From positions 1 through 55,612 of the forward strand of contig NZ_AKKK01000030.1 of NCBI RefSeq assembly GCF_000281065.1: a DNA stretch of 55,612 bases, written 5' to 3'. Of this stretch, positions 8,773 through 16,301 are shown piece by piece. Position numbers and translations under genes: made by a program. Position 1 is the stretch's first letter; each line of letters begins with the position of its first letter. This stretch comes from Arthrobacter sp. M2012083. Its GTDB lineage: Bacteria > Actinomycetota > Actinomycetes > Actinomycetales > Micrococcaceae. The notes below the pieces were generated by a model. That model was not told the origin of the DNA. It did no database searches and saw only the letters and a program-made list of their open reading frames with translations.

Positions 8773-9708
8773 ATGCCGAGACTTATGCTTTTGGACACTG
8801 CCTCCTTGTATTTCCGCGCCTTCTACGGTGTGCCCGATTCCATTCGTCGGGCCGACGGAACGCCTGTGAACGCGGTGCGGGGACTGATGGATATGATCGC
8901 CCGCCTCACCACCGACTACGACGCGACGCATTTGGTGGCCTGCTGGGACAACGATTGGCGCCCGCAATGGCGTGTTGACCTGATTCCCAGCTATAAGTCG
9001 CACAGGGTCGCAGAGATCGTTCCGAATGGCCCGGACGTAGAGGTTGTCCCGGACCCACTTGAGGCGCAGATTCCCATGATCCGCCGAGTGTTGGACCTCG
9101 CCGGGATCGCTGTGGTGGGAGTTGACGAGCATGAGGCTGATGACGTCATCGGGACCTATGCGAGCCAAGCGACCTTTCCCACGGACGTGGTAACTGGTGA
9201 CCGCGACCTCTTCCAGCTCGTGGATGACGACCGTGGGATCCGCGTCATTTACACGGCCCGCGGCATGAAGAACCTGGAAGTCCTCACCGACGTCGTTGTG
9301 GTGGGCAAGTACCGTGTCCTTCCCCAGCAATACGCCGACTACGCAACACTCCGGGGCGATGCCTCCGACGGGCTGCCCGGAGTCGCCGGCATCGGCGAAA
9401 AGACTGCGGCATCGTTGCTTGGCACCTACGGTTCATTGGGAGGGCTTCTTGAGGCGGCGGAAGCCCCCGACGGCGGGTTGTCGGCCTCCGTCCGGGCCAA
9501 GCTGTCGGCGGCGGCTGACTATCTCAAGGTGGCGCCCGCCGTCGTGAATGTCGTGCGCGACTTGAAGGTGCCGACGCTGGAAGAAGCAGGCGCTGAACTG
9601 CGCCCCGTCACAGGAGAGGCTCGCACTGAACTTGAGCAACTGGCCCATGACTGGAATCTGGGTGGATCGGTTAAGAGGTTGCTGGACGCGCTGGACCGCG
9701 GCCGCTGA
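8773..9708 (+). CDS. Stand-alone 5'-3' exonuclease / flap nuclease (PolA N-terminal type)
   Basis: 311 residues matching only the 5' nuclease domain of DNA polymerase I. It shows MLLDTASLYFRAFYG at the start, the metal-binding acids in DEHEADDVIG (near residue 117) and VTGDRDLFQLV (near 142), and a helix-hairpin-helix in DGLPGVAGIGEKTAASLL (near 200). It should remove RNA primers or 5' flaps in repair and replication, in parallel with PolA encoded at 42020. The ATG at 8773 is used because AGGATCAGG precedes it and family similarity starts there; ATG 8758 is an alternative. It is divergent from the monooxygenase with 181 bases between, without apparent functional link. Confidence 0.85.
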   Translation: MPRLMLLDTASLYFRAFYGVPDSIRRADGTPVNAVRGLMDMIARLTTDYDATHLVACWDNDWRPQWRVDLIPSYKSHRVAEIVPNGPDVEVVPDPLEAQIPMIRRVLDLAGIAVVGVDEHEADDVIGTYASQATFPTDVVTGDRDLFQLVDDDRGIRVIYTARGMKNLEVLTDVVVVGKYRVLPQQYADYATLRGDASDGLPGVAGIGEKTAASLLGTYGSLGGLLEAAEAPDGGLSASVRAKLSAAADYLKVAPAVVNVVRDLKVPTLEEAGAELRPVTGEARTELEQLAHDWNLGGSVKRLLDALDRGR

Positions 9709-9862
9709 GGACGCGCATCTCAGAAACCGGTTCACTTTCACAGCCCAATGACAGGTTCGAAACAGCGAGGGCTGGGGTGGGTCTCTCATCGTGTTAAGAG
9801 GACGGAAACACCGACCGTCCCTCACACACCAGCCGTACTAACGGCTCATTGAGGAGAGGCAT

Positions 9863-10423
9863 ATGTCGAAAATCAAGAGAATCACCTTGAGCATGGCAGC
9901 CGGAGCTCTGGCACTAGGCGCAGGACTTGGTGCAACCAGCATCGCGACGGCGGCCACCACACCGTCGCCGAGCGCTACGTCGACCCCTGGCTCCACGTCG
10001 TCCGGGGATGCAATTACCCCGTCAGATCGTGGCGGAAAGCCTGGCGGACACGGACACGAACGGGGACAAATAGCAGCTGAATTGGCCACCAAGCTCGGTG
10101 TCGACGAGGCCAAGGTCACCGAAGCCTTGAAGGCGTTCCGTGAGGCAAACAAACCCTCTACGCCGCCCGCCGAAGGAACGAAGCCGGACCGTACGGCGCA
10201 GGACGCTGCTCTGGCAAAGTCGCTCGCGGAAGCCTTGGGCGTCGACGAAGCCAAGGTCACCGCTGCGCTGGAAGAAATCCGAGCCGCGGGCCAAGCGGAA
10301 CGTTCCGCCGCCCTGAAGGCCAAGCTGGACAAGGCCGTCACGGATGGCAAGCTCACACAAGCCGAAGCTGATGCCGTGACCAAAGCTGTTGAAGCCGGGG
10401 TCATCGGAGGAGGCGGGCGCTAA
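9863..10423 (+). CDS. Secreted small protein with two helical repeats
   Basis: 186 residues, family not named with certainty. Residues 1-30 are a clear signal peptide (KIKR, hydrophobic Ala/Gly/Leu core, ATA cleavage-like site). A Ser/Thr/Pro-rich linker follows, then a Gly/His/Lys stretch (GGKPGGHGHERG). Two near-identical units come next, each built as (A)LGVDEAKVT(A/E)AL near residues 75 and 127, and a third divergent helical part ends in Gly-rich residues. The repeat resembles the helical repeats of actinobacterial secreted proteins of unknown role. A GAGGAG ribosome site precedes ATG 9863. A strong hairpin terminator follows. Confidence 0.7.
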   Translation: MSKIKRITLSMAAGALALGAGLGATSIATAATTPSPSATSTPGSTSSGDAITPSDRGGKPGGHGHERGQIAAELATKLGVDEAKVTEALKAFREANKPSTPPAEGTKPDRTAQDAALAKSLAEALGVDEAKVTAALEEIRAAGQAERSAALKAKLDKAVTDGKLTQAEADAVTKAVEAGVIGGGGR

Positions 10424-10443
10424 GACCACTGCGCGAAAGCCGT

Positions 10444-10487
10444 CCGCATAGGGATCCCCCGGACGTATCCGGGGGATCCTTATGCGG
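10444..10487. terminator. Long bidirectional hairpin between convergent genes
   Basis: The arms 10444-10463 and 10468-10487 pair over 20 positions (one G-U) around a CGTA loop. It lies between the secreted-protein gene and the convergent desaturase gene and would terminate both. The inner part is a GGATCC-bounded perfect inverted repeat. No strong U tract is present. Confidence 0.75.
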
Positions 10488-10502
10488 CGCCCCGGGAAGC
10501 CC

Positions 10503-11588
10503 TTATCGCGGCCGGAACTGGTCCATGACCGGGCACTCGAAAGGTTCACCCGCGAAGAGTCCGACGTCATCCAAGTACTTCACAACCGCAATGTAAGACG
10601 CCACCAAACTGGTTTCGGTATAAGGAATGCCCAGTTCGCCGCAGCACTCCTTCACGATGCCGGAGGCGCGGTGCAGGTAGGGGCGAGGCATGTCCGGGAA
10701 GAGATGGTGTTCAATCTGCCGGTTTAGCCCGCCCATCAGCGTGTCCATGAACCGGCCGCCGGAGATGTTTCGGGCAGTGAGCACCTGACGGTTGAGGAAG
10801 TCTGTTCTGGATGAGCTGGGCAGTACCGGCATGCCCTTGTGGTTAGGAGCAAAAGACGCACCCATATAGAAACCGAAAACGCCCAGCTGCACTCCGAGGA
10901 AAGCGAACGCCATACCTAACGGCAGGAATGAGAAAACCAGGAACGGAACCACGAGGAGTCGAAGCATGATGACAGGGATCTCCACCCAGCGGTGATCCAC
11001 TTGTCTCTGGTGCAGCAGATACTTCAGGGAATCAATGTGCAGGCTGATACCCAGGAAGAACAATAAGGGAAACAACAACCAGCCTTGCTTCCTTGTGACA
11101 TGAACCATCACGCCCCGGCGCGAGCTTGCCGCTTCAGGGTGAAACGCGATTGCGCCGGTATGGATGTCAGGGTCCTTGTCGATGACATTGGGAAAGTTGT
11201 GGTGGCGGGTGTGCTTCTGCGCCCACATTGAATAGCTGATACCCACCAGTCCCGTACCAACGAGCCGCGCGGACCACTCATTCATGCCCTTGGACTTGAA
11301 CACCTGCCGATGCGCGGCTTCATGGGCCAGGAAGGCGAACTGGGTGAGGACCACGCCCATTCCCGCCGCTATAAGTAGCTGGAACCACGTGTCCCGCAGT
11401 AAAAGGAACCCGCCCCAAGTCCCCGCCCAGGCCACCATCAGGATCACAAAGACCGTGATGTAAAACCCTCTGCGGCGCTTCAGCAATCCGGCATTGCGCA
11501 CGGACTTCAGCAGTGTGGAGTAAGTATGCACCGTCCGGGCGGCACCCCGGTCCGGGTGAATTCCATCGGACGAACGTTCCGGTGCCAT
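10503..11588 (-). CDS. Membrane fatty-acid desaturase
   Basis: 361-residue di-iron integral membrane desaturase. All three histidine boxes are intact: HEAAH (near residue 95), HTRHHNFPN (near 128) and QIEHHLFPDMPR (near 291, the QxxHH form). Hydrophobic pairs lie between them (about 45-85 and 190-235). The QxxHH third box is typical of front-end and actinobacterial acyl-lipid/acyl-CoA desaturases, so it probably adjusts membrane fluidity by introducing a cis double bond. It needs an external electron donor; none is adjacent. The start at ATG 11588 is chosen because GAGG lies 5 bases upstream; GTG 11603 is possible. Regiospecificity cannot be read from sequence. Confidence 0.85.
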   Translation of the reverse strand: MAPERSSDGIHPDRGAARTVHTYSTLLKSVRNAGLLKRRRGFYITVFVILMVAWAGTWGGFLLLRDTWFQLLIAAGMGVVLTQFAFLAHEAAHRQVFKSKGMNEWSARLVGTGLVGISYSMWAQKHTRHHNFPNVIDKDPDIHTGAIAFHPEAASSRRGVMVHVTRKQGWLLFPLLFFLGISLHIDSLKYLLHQRQVDHRWVEIPVIMLRLLVVPFLVFSFLPLGMAFAFLGVQLGVFGFYMGASFAPNHKGMPVLPSSSRTDFLNRQVLTARNISGGRFMDTLMGGLNRQIEHHLFPDMPRPYLHRASGIVKECCGELGIPYTETSLVASYIAVVKYLDDVGLFAGEPFECPVMDQFRPR

Positions 11589-11811
11589 GATGCCTCGAAC
11601 CACTTACCGGCGGACTCAACAGAATCGTTTCCCACCGTCCCTTCAGAGTACGCCGGGGGCGCAATAAAGAGCCAGGAATTTGTTTTCGACGAGATTGCTG
11701 AACTGGCAGGCAAGCCGAACTGACGGGTCACCCTCCGAGCGACGATGCTCGTGGGCTGACCGCTCGTGGATGTGGGCTCAGCTGAGGCATCCGCACGACG
11801 ACTGCGCACCT

Positions 11812-13794
11812 TTATGTTCTCTGGGGTGTGTGGTGGTGGTTGCGTCGGGGTGTTTGTTGGGGGTCGAGGTGGGGTGGGGGGATGAACCAGGGGACACCGG
11901 TTGTGATGTCGATGCGCCATTGTTCTTTGTGGATGAGGTGGTGGTGGTGGCTGCAGAGGAGGGTGCCGTTGTTGGTTGATGTGGTGCCGCCGTTTGACCA
12001 GTAGGTGGTGTGGTGGGCTTCGCACCAGGGTGCGGGGATGGTGCAGTCGGGGAAGGCGCAGCCGCCGTCGCGGGCGGTGATGGCTTTGCGGATGTGGGGT
12101 GGGAAGATCCGGGTGGTGCGGCCGATGTCCAGGACGCGGGAGTCGGTTCCGAGGAGGACGGGGATGATGTCGGCGTCGCAGGCGATTTTGCGGATGGTGT
12201 TCGGGTGGATCGGGCCGGTGAAGGTTGCGGTGCCGGTGCTGAGCCGGTTTGGGGCCGGTCCGGTGTTGTGGTGTTTGGTGTGGTTGTTGAGTTGTTTGAA
12301 GAGGTCGCGTTCGTCGATGGTGACGGTGAGTTGGGGGCGGAGTCCGCCGTTGGAGGGCAGTTTCCCGGTGGTCATCGCGAGGGCGCAGGCGCCGACGAGG
12401 CCGTTGAGGAGTTTCTGGGCCCGGCTGCGGCGGTCCAGGTCAGGGCCGGGGATATTCTCGTCACGGTTGCTGCCGCTGCTGGCTCCGGCGGCGCCTGTGT
12501 TGGACTCCGGTTTTGTGCCTTCCTCCGGGCTGTTGCCGGTGCTGGGGTCGGTTGCGATGCCGGGCTCGTGGTTGCCGGTGAGCCTGGGGTTGGTGGCGGT
12601 GTTCATGGCGGTGGTGAGGGTTTCGTATTGTTCGGCGGTGGCGAAGATTTCGATGTGGTGGAGTCCGTGGCGGCGTCGGCGGCGCAGGAACGCGCCTTGG
12701 AGTTGGCGGAGAACTTCTTCGGAGGGTTCGGTGCCGTCCTGGTCGATCATGTCGGTCCAGCGTTTGGTCATTTTGGTGACGAAGTCCGGGTCGGATTCGA
12801 CTGCGGTGGCGGTCAGGGCGTGTTCCATCCGGGTGATGGTGTCCTCATCGGTGAGTTGCCGGACTTGGTCCAGGGCGGTGCTGATGATGCTCGCGGACCG
12901 GGACGGCAGGTCCCCGGAGGCCAGGGCGTCGGCCAGCACTTCGCGCCGGGCGGGGATCTGTTGCCCGGCTATTCCCGTCTGGGGGAGGACCTCGGGGGCG
13001 AGGGCGAGCCTGCGCCGGGCCTCGCCGATGCTGATCCGCAACCGGGCCCGAAGGAACTCCGCGGCGTTCCGGTAGCCATCATCCACGAAACCAGCATTGG
13101 CTGCGGCGGCCCCGGTTACTGGCCCCGGACCGGTCACTGGCCCTGGACCGGTCACAGTGCTTGCGCCGCTCACGGAAGCACTTGCGCTTGCGGAGCGCGC
13201 CTCAGCGGTGCAGGCTGATGCCACACCGGATCCTGGCCCCACACCGGATTCTGGCCTCACACCGGATCCTGGCCCCGGTTCAGTCCACCCGGTCCGCCAC
13301 TCCGGCACTGACCCCGAAGATCCCGAAGATCCCGACGACCCCGAAGATCCTGAAGATCCCGACGACCCCTGCGGCGCTTGCCGTGCTTCCTTCCGGGTCC
13401 GTTCCACCGCCTGCGCCGCGACGACCTGCAAGTACTCCAAGGACCGCGAGATCTCCTCGACCCTGCCCGCAAAATCAGCAGCCTCAACAAAACCAAACAA
13501 CCGCGCCTCACCGGCCGCGGATTCGCGAAGGGATCTCAAGGTTTCGCCCACATGTGCAAGCGGCCCGCCTACTTCACCGGCTGTGCTGAACTCCGGTAAG
13601 CCGCTCAATGACTCAAATCCGGGAAGCAGCCCAGCGCTTGGAGAGTCACCCGCGAGTGTGTCGGCCGCCGTCGCATCCCCTGAAGTGGCCGTCCGGACTG
13701 GGACACCCGTGGACCTCAGGGACCGCTGACGCAGCAGGGCATCGGCACGGGGCGAACGCGCCCGCCTCGCCAACATCTGCCCGATTGCTCCCAT
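11812..13794 (-). CDS. DUF222 (13E12-type) protein with C-terminal HNH nuclease domain
   Basis: 660 residues. A helical DUF222 region occupies about 215-480, and the C-terminal HNH motif reads GGCAFPDCTIPAPWCEAHH near 580, followed by NGTLLCSHHHHLIH. The Cys pairs and catalytic His make it likely to be a metal-dependent nuclease. Genes of this family are scattered in many copies through actinobacterial genomes, and their biological role is not settled. The N-terminal third is low complexity, with a run of SSG repeats (about residues 140-160) and Gly/Pro/Val tandem units encoded by three DNA repeat arrays. It is probably mobile or fast evolving. The start at ATG 13794 has AGGG 7 bases upstream. 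Confidence 0.8.
   Translation of the reverse strand: MGAIGQMLARRARSPRADALLRQRSLRSTGVPVRTATSGDATAADTLAGDSPSAGLLPGFESLSGLPEFSTAGEVGGPLAHVGETLRSLRESAAGEARLFGFVEAADFAGRVEEISRSLEYLQVVAAQAVERTRKEARQAPQGSSGSSGSSGSSGSSGSSGSVPEWRTGWTEPGPGSGVRPESGVGPGSGVASACTAEARSASASASVSGASTVTGPGPVTGPGPVTGAAAANAGFVDDGYRNAAEFLRARLRISIGEARRRLALAPEVLPQTGIAGQQIPARREVLADALASGDLPSRSASIISTALDQVRQLTDEDTITRMEHALTATAVESDPDFVTKMTKRWTDMIDQDGTEPSEEVLRQLQGAFLRRRRRHGLHHIEIFATAEQYETLTTAMNTATNPRLTGNHEPGIATDPSTGNSPEEGTKPESNTGAAGASSGSNRDENIPGPDLDRRSRAQKLLNGLVGACALAMTTGKLPSNGGLRPQLTVTIDERDLFKQLNNHTKHHNTGPAPNRLSTGTATFTGPIHPNTIRKIACDADIIPVLLGTDSRVLDIGRTTRIFPPHIRKAITARDGGCAFPDCTIPAPWCEAHHTTYWSNGGTTSTNNGTLLCSHHHHLIHKEQWRIDITTGVPWFIPPPHLDPQQTPRRNHHHTPQRT
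13112..13155. repeat. 18-bp tandem repeat, about 2.4 units
   Basis: Units 13112-13129 and 13130-13147 differ at two positions, and a partial unit follows to 13155. They lie in frame in the DUF222-HNH gene and encode Thr/Gly/Pro/Val repeats. Confidence 0.8.
13223..13276. repeat. 18-bp tandem repeat, 3 units
   Basis: Units begin at 13223, 13241 and 13259. The first and third are identical and the middle one differs at two bases. They are in frame in the DUF222-HNH gene and encode a six-residue Pro/Gly/Ser/Val unit. Confidence 0.85.
13311..13371. repeat. 9-bp tandem repeat encoding Ser-Ser-Gly
   Basis: About seven 9-bp units of the form GATCCCGAA/GAC, which on the coding (minus) strand give repeated Ser-Gly-Ser triplets. 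In-frame expansion or contraction would change only the linker length. Confidence 0.8.
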
Positions 13795-14138
13795 AAACCA
13801 ACCCTGTCACGGGCCTCTGACATTATTAGCCCCTCCTCACGATGACCCTCGCATCCTGGGGCAAGGAAGCCGGCAGTCCGGCTGTAGTCAACGGAAATGC
13901 TGGCAGCGGATGCCTACAGCGTCGGCAGCAAAGATGCAGCTTCAGGTCGATGCACTCCGCGGGGTGTGGCATCCCGGTGCTTCGGCACTGCCCGAAACCT
14001 CAGGAAGCGACTCATGGCGTGGTTCGGTTGAATAGGATTGACGTGTTGTTTGCGCCCCTCCCACCCCGGTCAAACCTTTATCAGCACACGATCAACTCCG
14101 GATGATACCCATGGTGCCTCTTGACGTTGATGACTCAG
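13795..14138. other. 344-base stretch without a supported gene
   Basis: Lies between the starts or ends of two minus-strand genes. I see no convincing coding frame, tRNA or terminator. A TAGGAT hexamer at 14033 is followed 4 bases later by a GTG opening a 20-codon frame, which is too weak to call. It should contain the DUF222 gene's promoter near 13800-13850. Confidence 0.5.
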
Positions 14139-15035
14139 TCACTTGTTGTGGATGGTCCGGAGGTTCCCGGAATCTTCAGGAATTGTGAGGGTGGTTGCGG
14201 CCCAGCTTGCCAGCAGCTGCAGGGCATCCGCCGTACCGGTGCCGGGTTCCGCGTTGTAGACCGTCAAGGTCAAACCGGCGTCGGCCGAAAGCTCAAGGGC
14301 TTCGTACAAAAGGTGCAGATCGCCAACCATCCGATGCCGGAAGTGCTTTTTCCCGGTGTAATGCTGGCGCACGTTATGGGATGCCCAACGAACCCGGAAT
14401 TCCTCGCTGCGCGTGGACAGCTCACCCACAAGATCGCTAAGGCCCCGGTCGTAAGGATCGCGGCCCGCCTCGGTCCGCATAATGGCTACCGTGTCGTTTG
14501 CTGCCCGTTCCCAATCCGTATAGAAATCCCGGCTGCGCGGATCGAGGAAAAGGAAGCGGGCATGGTTGGGTGGCCCGGCCGGACTATCGTAAATATCTGA
14601 GTACAAAGCACGGCCCAGGGCGTTTGTTGCGAGCAGATCCAACCGACCGTTGCGGATGAAAGCGGGCGAGCCGCTGATGGCATCCAGCGTGAGCTGAACG
14701 CCTGGCCGGATGGCTTGCTTCCGCACCGGCCGGCGTCGTGACCTGCCGCCGTCACTCGCTGCGCGGGCGAGGTCGTACAGGTGTGCACGTTCGGCGTCGT
14801 CGAGTTGCAGGGCGTTCGCCAAGGATTCCAGGACGCTTTCCGAGACACCCGCGAGATTTCCCCGCTCCAGCCGGGTGTAGTACTCCACACTGACTCCGGC
14901 CAGCATGGCCACTTCGCCGCGGCGGAGGCCCGGTACACGGCGATTGCCGCCATAGGCGGCCAGTCCCGCTTGCTCGGGCGTGATCTTAGCCCGTCGAGTA
15001 GAGAGGAAATCGCGCGTCTCTGTCCGGTTGTCCAT
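14139..15035 (-). CDS. XRE-family regulator with MmyB-like ligand-binding domain
   Basis: 298-residue transcription factor. A helix-turn-helix is in the N-terminal third: RRVPGLRRGEVAMLAGVSV then YYTRLERGNLAG, near residues 32-62. The rest (about 100-280) is the MmyB-like PAS-fold domain characteristic of this actinobacterial family, which binds fatty-acid-like or other small ligands. It is divergent from a zinc alcohol dehydrogenase with 129 bases between starts. Members of this family very often control an adjacent divergently transcribed oxidoreductase, so it probably regulates that gene; this is inferred. TACCGT lies 6 bases before ATG 15035 and fits a leaderless transcript. Confidence 0.85.
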   Translation of the reverse strand: MDNRTETRDFLSTRRAKITPEQAGLAAYGGNRRVPGLRRGEVAMLAGVSVEYYTRLERGNLAGVSESVLESLANALQLDDAERAHLYDLARAASDGGRSRRRPVRKQAIRPGVQLTLDAISGSPAFIRNGRLDLLATNALGRALYSDIYDSPAGPPNHARFLFLDPRSRDFYTDWERAANDTVAIMRTEAGRDPYDRGLSDLVGELSTRSEEFRVRWASHNVRQHYTGKKHFRHRMVGDLHLLYEALELSADAGLTLTVYNAEPGTGTADALQLLASWAATTLTIPEDSGNLRTIHNK

Positions 15036-15041
15036 ACTTCA

Positions 15042-15047
15042 ACGGTA
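15042..15047 (-). promoter_or_regulatory. Leaderless-type -10 (TACCGT) for the MmyB-like regulator
   Basis: TACCGT on the minus strand is followed by 6 bases and ATG 15035, with no ribosome site between them. Confidence 0.45.
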
Positions 15048-15164
15048 GGACCTTTGGCCCGCTAAGGGAGTCCCTGTCATTACCCCTTACAGCAGTAACT
15101 CCTTCCATTCAGGGAAAGAAGGTTAGATGGAAACATCCAACAACGTTCACTACGCAGGAGAAAC

Positions 15165-16208
15165 ATGCCTACCGCTAACGCTTACGCTGCCCCCTCGGCC
15201 ACGGGCGACCTGACCCTGACCACCATCGAACGTCGCGACGTCGGTCCGAACGACGTCCACATTGACATCAAGTTCGCAGGCATCTGCCACTCGGACATCC
15301 ATACTGTTCGCGGTGACTGGGGCCCGCAGCAGTACCCCTTGGCACCTGGCCATGAAATCGCCGGAATCGTCACTGAGGTTGGCTCGGAGGTCACCAAGCA
15401 CAAGGTGGGCGACCGTGTAGGCGTCGGCTGCATGGTGAACTCCTGCAAGGAGTGCAAGAACTGCCTTGCAGGCGAGGAACAGTACTGCCTTCAGGGAAAC
15501 GTGGGCACCTACGGCGCCGTTGACCGCGACGGCACCATCACGCAGGGCGGCTACTCCAGCAACGTAGTGGTGAATGAGGACTTCGTCGTCACCATCCCGG
15601 AGGGTTTGGACCTCGACGTCGCCGCACCGCTGCTGTGCGCCGGGATCACCACCTACTCGCCCTTGCACCACTGGGGCGCCGGTCCCGGTAAGAAGGTTGC
15701 CGTGGTCGGCCTTGGCGGACTCGGCCACATGGCTGTCAAGATTGCCGACGCCATGGGCGCCGAGGTAACAGTGCTCTCGCAGTCGCTGAAGAAGATGGAA
15801 GACGGGCTCAACTTGGGCGCGGACCACTATTACGCCACCAGCGATCCCGCCACGTTCGAACAGCTCGCTGGCACCTTCGACCTCATCATCAACACAGTCA
15901 GCGCTTCCATCGACATCAGCGCCTACTTGCAGCTGCTCACGCTCGATGGCACGTTGGTCAACGTTGGCGCGCCCGCCGAGCCGCTGCCGGTCAACGTGTT
16001 CTCTCTGATTACGGGGCGTCGTCGCTTCGCCGGTTCCGCGATTGGCGGTATTCGCGAGACTCAGGAAATGCTGAACTTCTGCGCTGAGCACGGCCTCGGC
16101 GCCGAGATCGAGGTCATTCCGGCCAGCAAGATCAACGATGCTTACGAACGCGTTCTTGCCTCCGATGTCCGCTACCGCTTTGTCATCGACGCCTCCACCA
16201 TCGGCTAG
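15165..16208 (+). CDS. Zinc-dependent NAD(P)-alcohol dehydrogenase (YahK / cinnamyl-alcohol type)
   Basis: 347-residue medium-chain dehydrogenase that interconverts alcohols or aldehydes. The catalytic zinc ligands are in [12 protein letters not shown] (near residue 40) and GHEIAGIV (near 62). The structural zinc is held by four Cys in [15 protein letters not shown] (near 95-109). The Rossmann site is [13 protein letters not shown] near 184-196. A GGAG ribosome site precedes ATG 15165. The sequence matches the broad-specificity aldehyde reductase branch and often prefers NADPH. The divergent MmyB-like regulator probably controls it. A terminator hairpin follows at 16240. Confidence 0.9.
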   Translation: MPTANAYAAPSATGDLTLTTIERRDVGPNDVHIDIKFAGICHSDIHTVRGDWGPQQYPLAPGHEIAGIVTEVGSEVTKHKVGDRVGVGCMVNSCKECKNCLAGEEQYCLQGNVGTYGAVDRDGTITQGGYSSNVVVNEDFVVTIPEGLDLDVAAPLLCAGITTYSPLHHWGAGPGKKVAVVGLGGLGHMAVKIADAMGAEVTVLSQSLKKMEDGLNLGADHYYATSDPATFEQLAGTFDLIINTVSASIDISAYLQLLTLDGTLVNVGAPAEPLPVNVFSLITGRRRFAGSAIGGIRETQEMLNFCAEHGLGAEIEVIPASKINDAYERVLASDVRYRFVIDASTIG

Positions 16209-16239
16209 ACACGCAGCACTCCAACAGCGGCAGAATGAG

Positions 16240-16272
16240 AAAGGCCACGCCCCGTTGAGGGCGTGGCCTTTT
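16240..16272 (+). terminator. Rho-independent terminator after the alcohol dehydrogenase
   Basis: A 13-bp stem (16240-16252 with 16259-16271) closes a 6-base loop, and the downstream arm runs into TTTT. This also shows that the GTG at 16263, inside the stem, is not the start of the next gene. Confidence 0.85.
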
Positions 16273-16301
16273 CACTGCCATGCAACAGGGACAATGGTTT
16301 G

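Noticed and set aside
6783..8978. 731-codon plus-strand frame across the monooxygenase
   Set aside because: Antisense to a clear flavoprotein gene; no domain can be seen in its translation.
12010..13218. 402-codon plus-strand frame across the DUF222-HNH gene
   Set aside because: Antisense shadow with Gly/Val/Asp-rich composition produced by the GC-rich repeat gene.
11812..13794. DUF222-HNH gene as a transposon or intein
   Set aside because: No terminal inverted repeats, target duplications or transposase are seen; HNH alone is normal for 13E12-family proteins.
14043..14105. 20-codon frame after TAGGAT in the 344-base gap
   Set aside because: Spacing to the GTG is 4 bases, shorter than the 6-7 seen at other genes, and no ribosome site or conservation evidence is available.
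16263..16301. Earlier GTG start for hrpB
   Set aside because: The codon is inside the terminator stem of the alcohol dehydrogenase gene.
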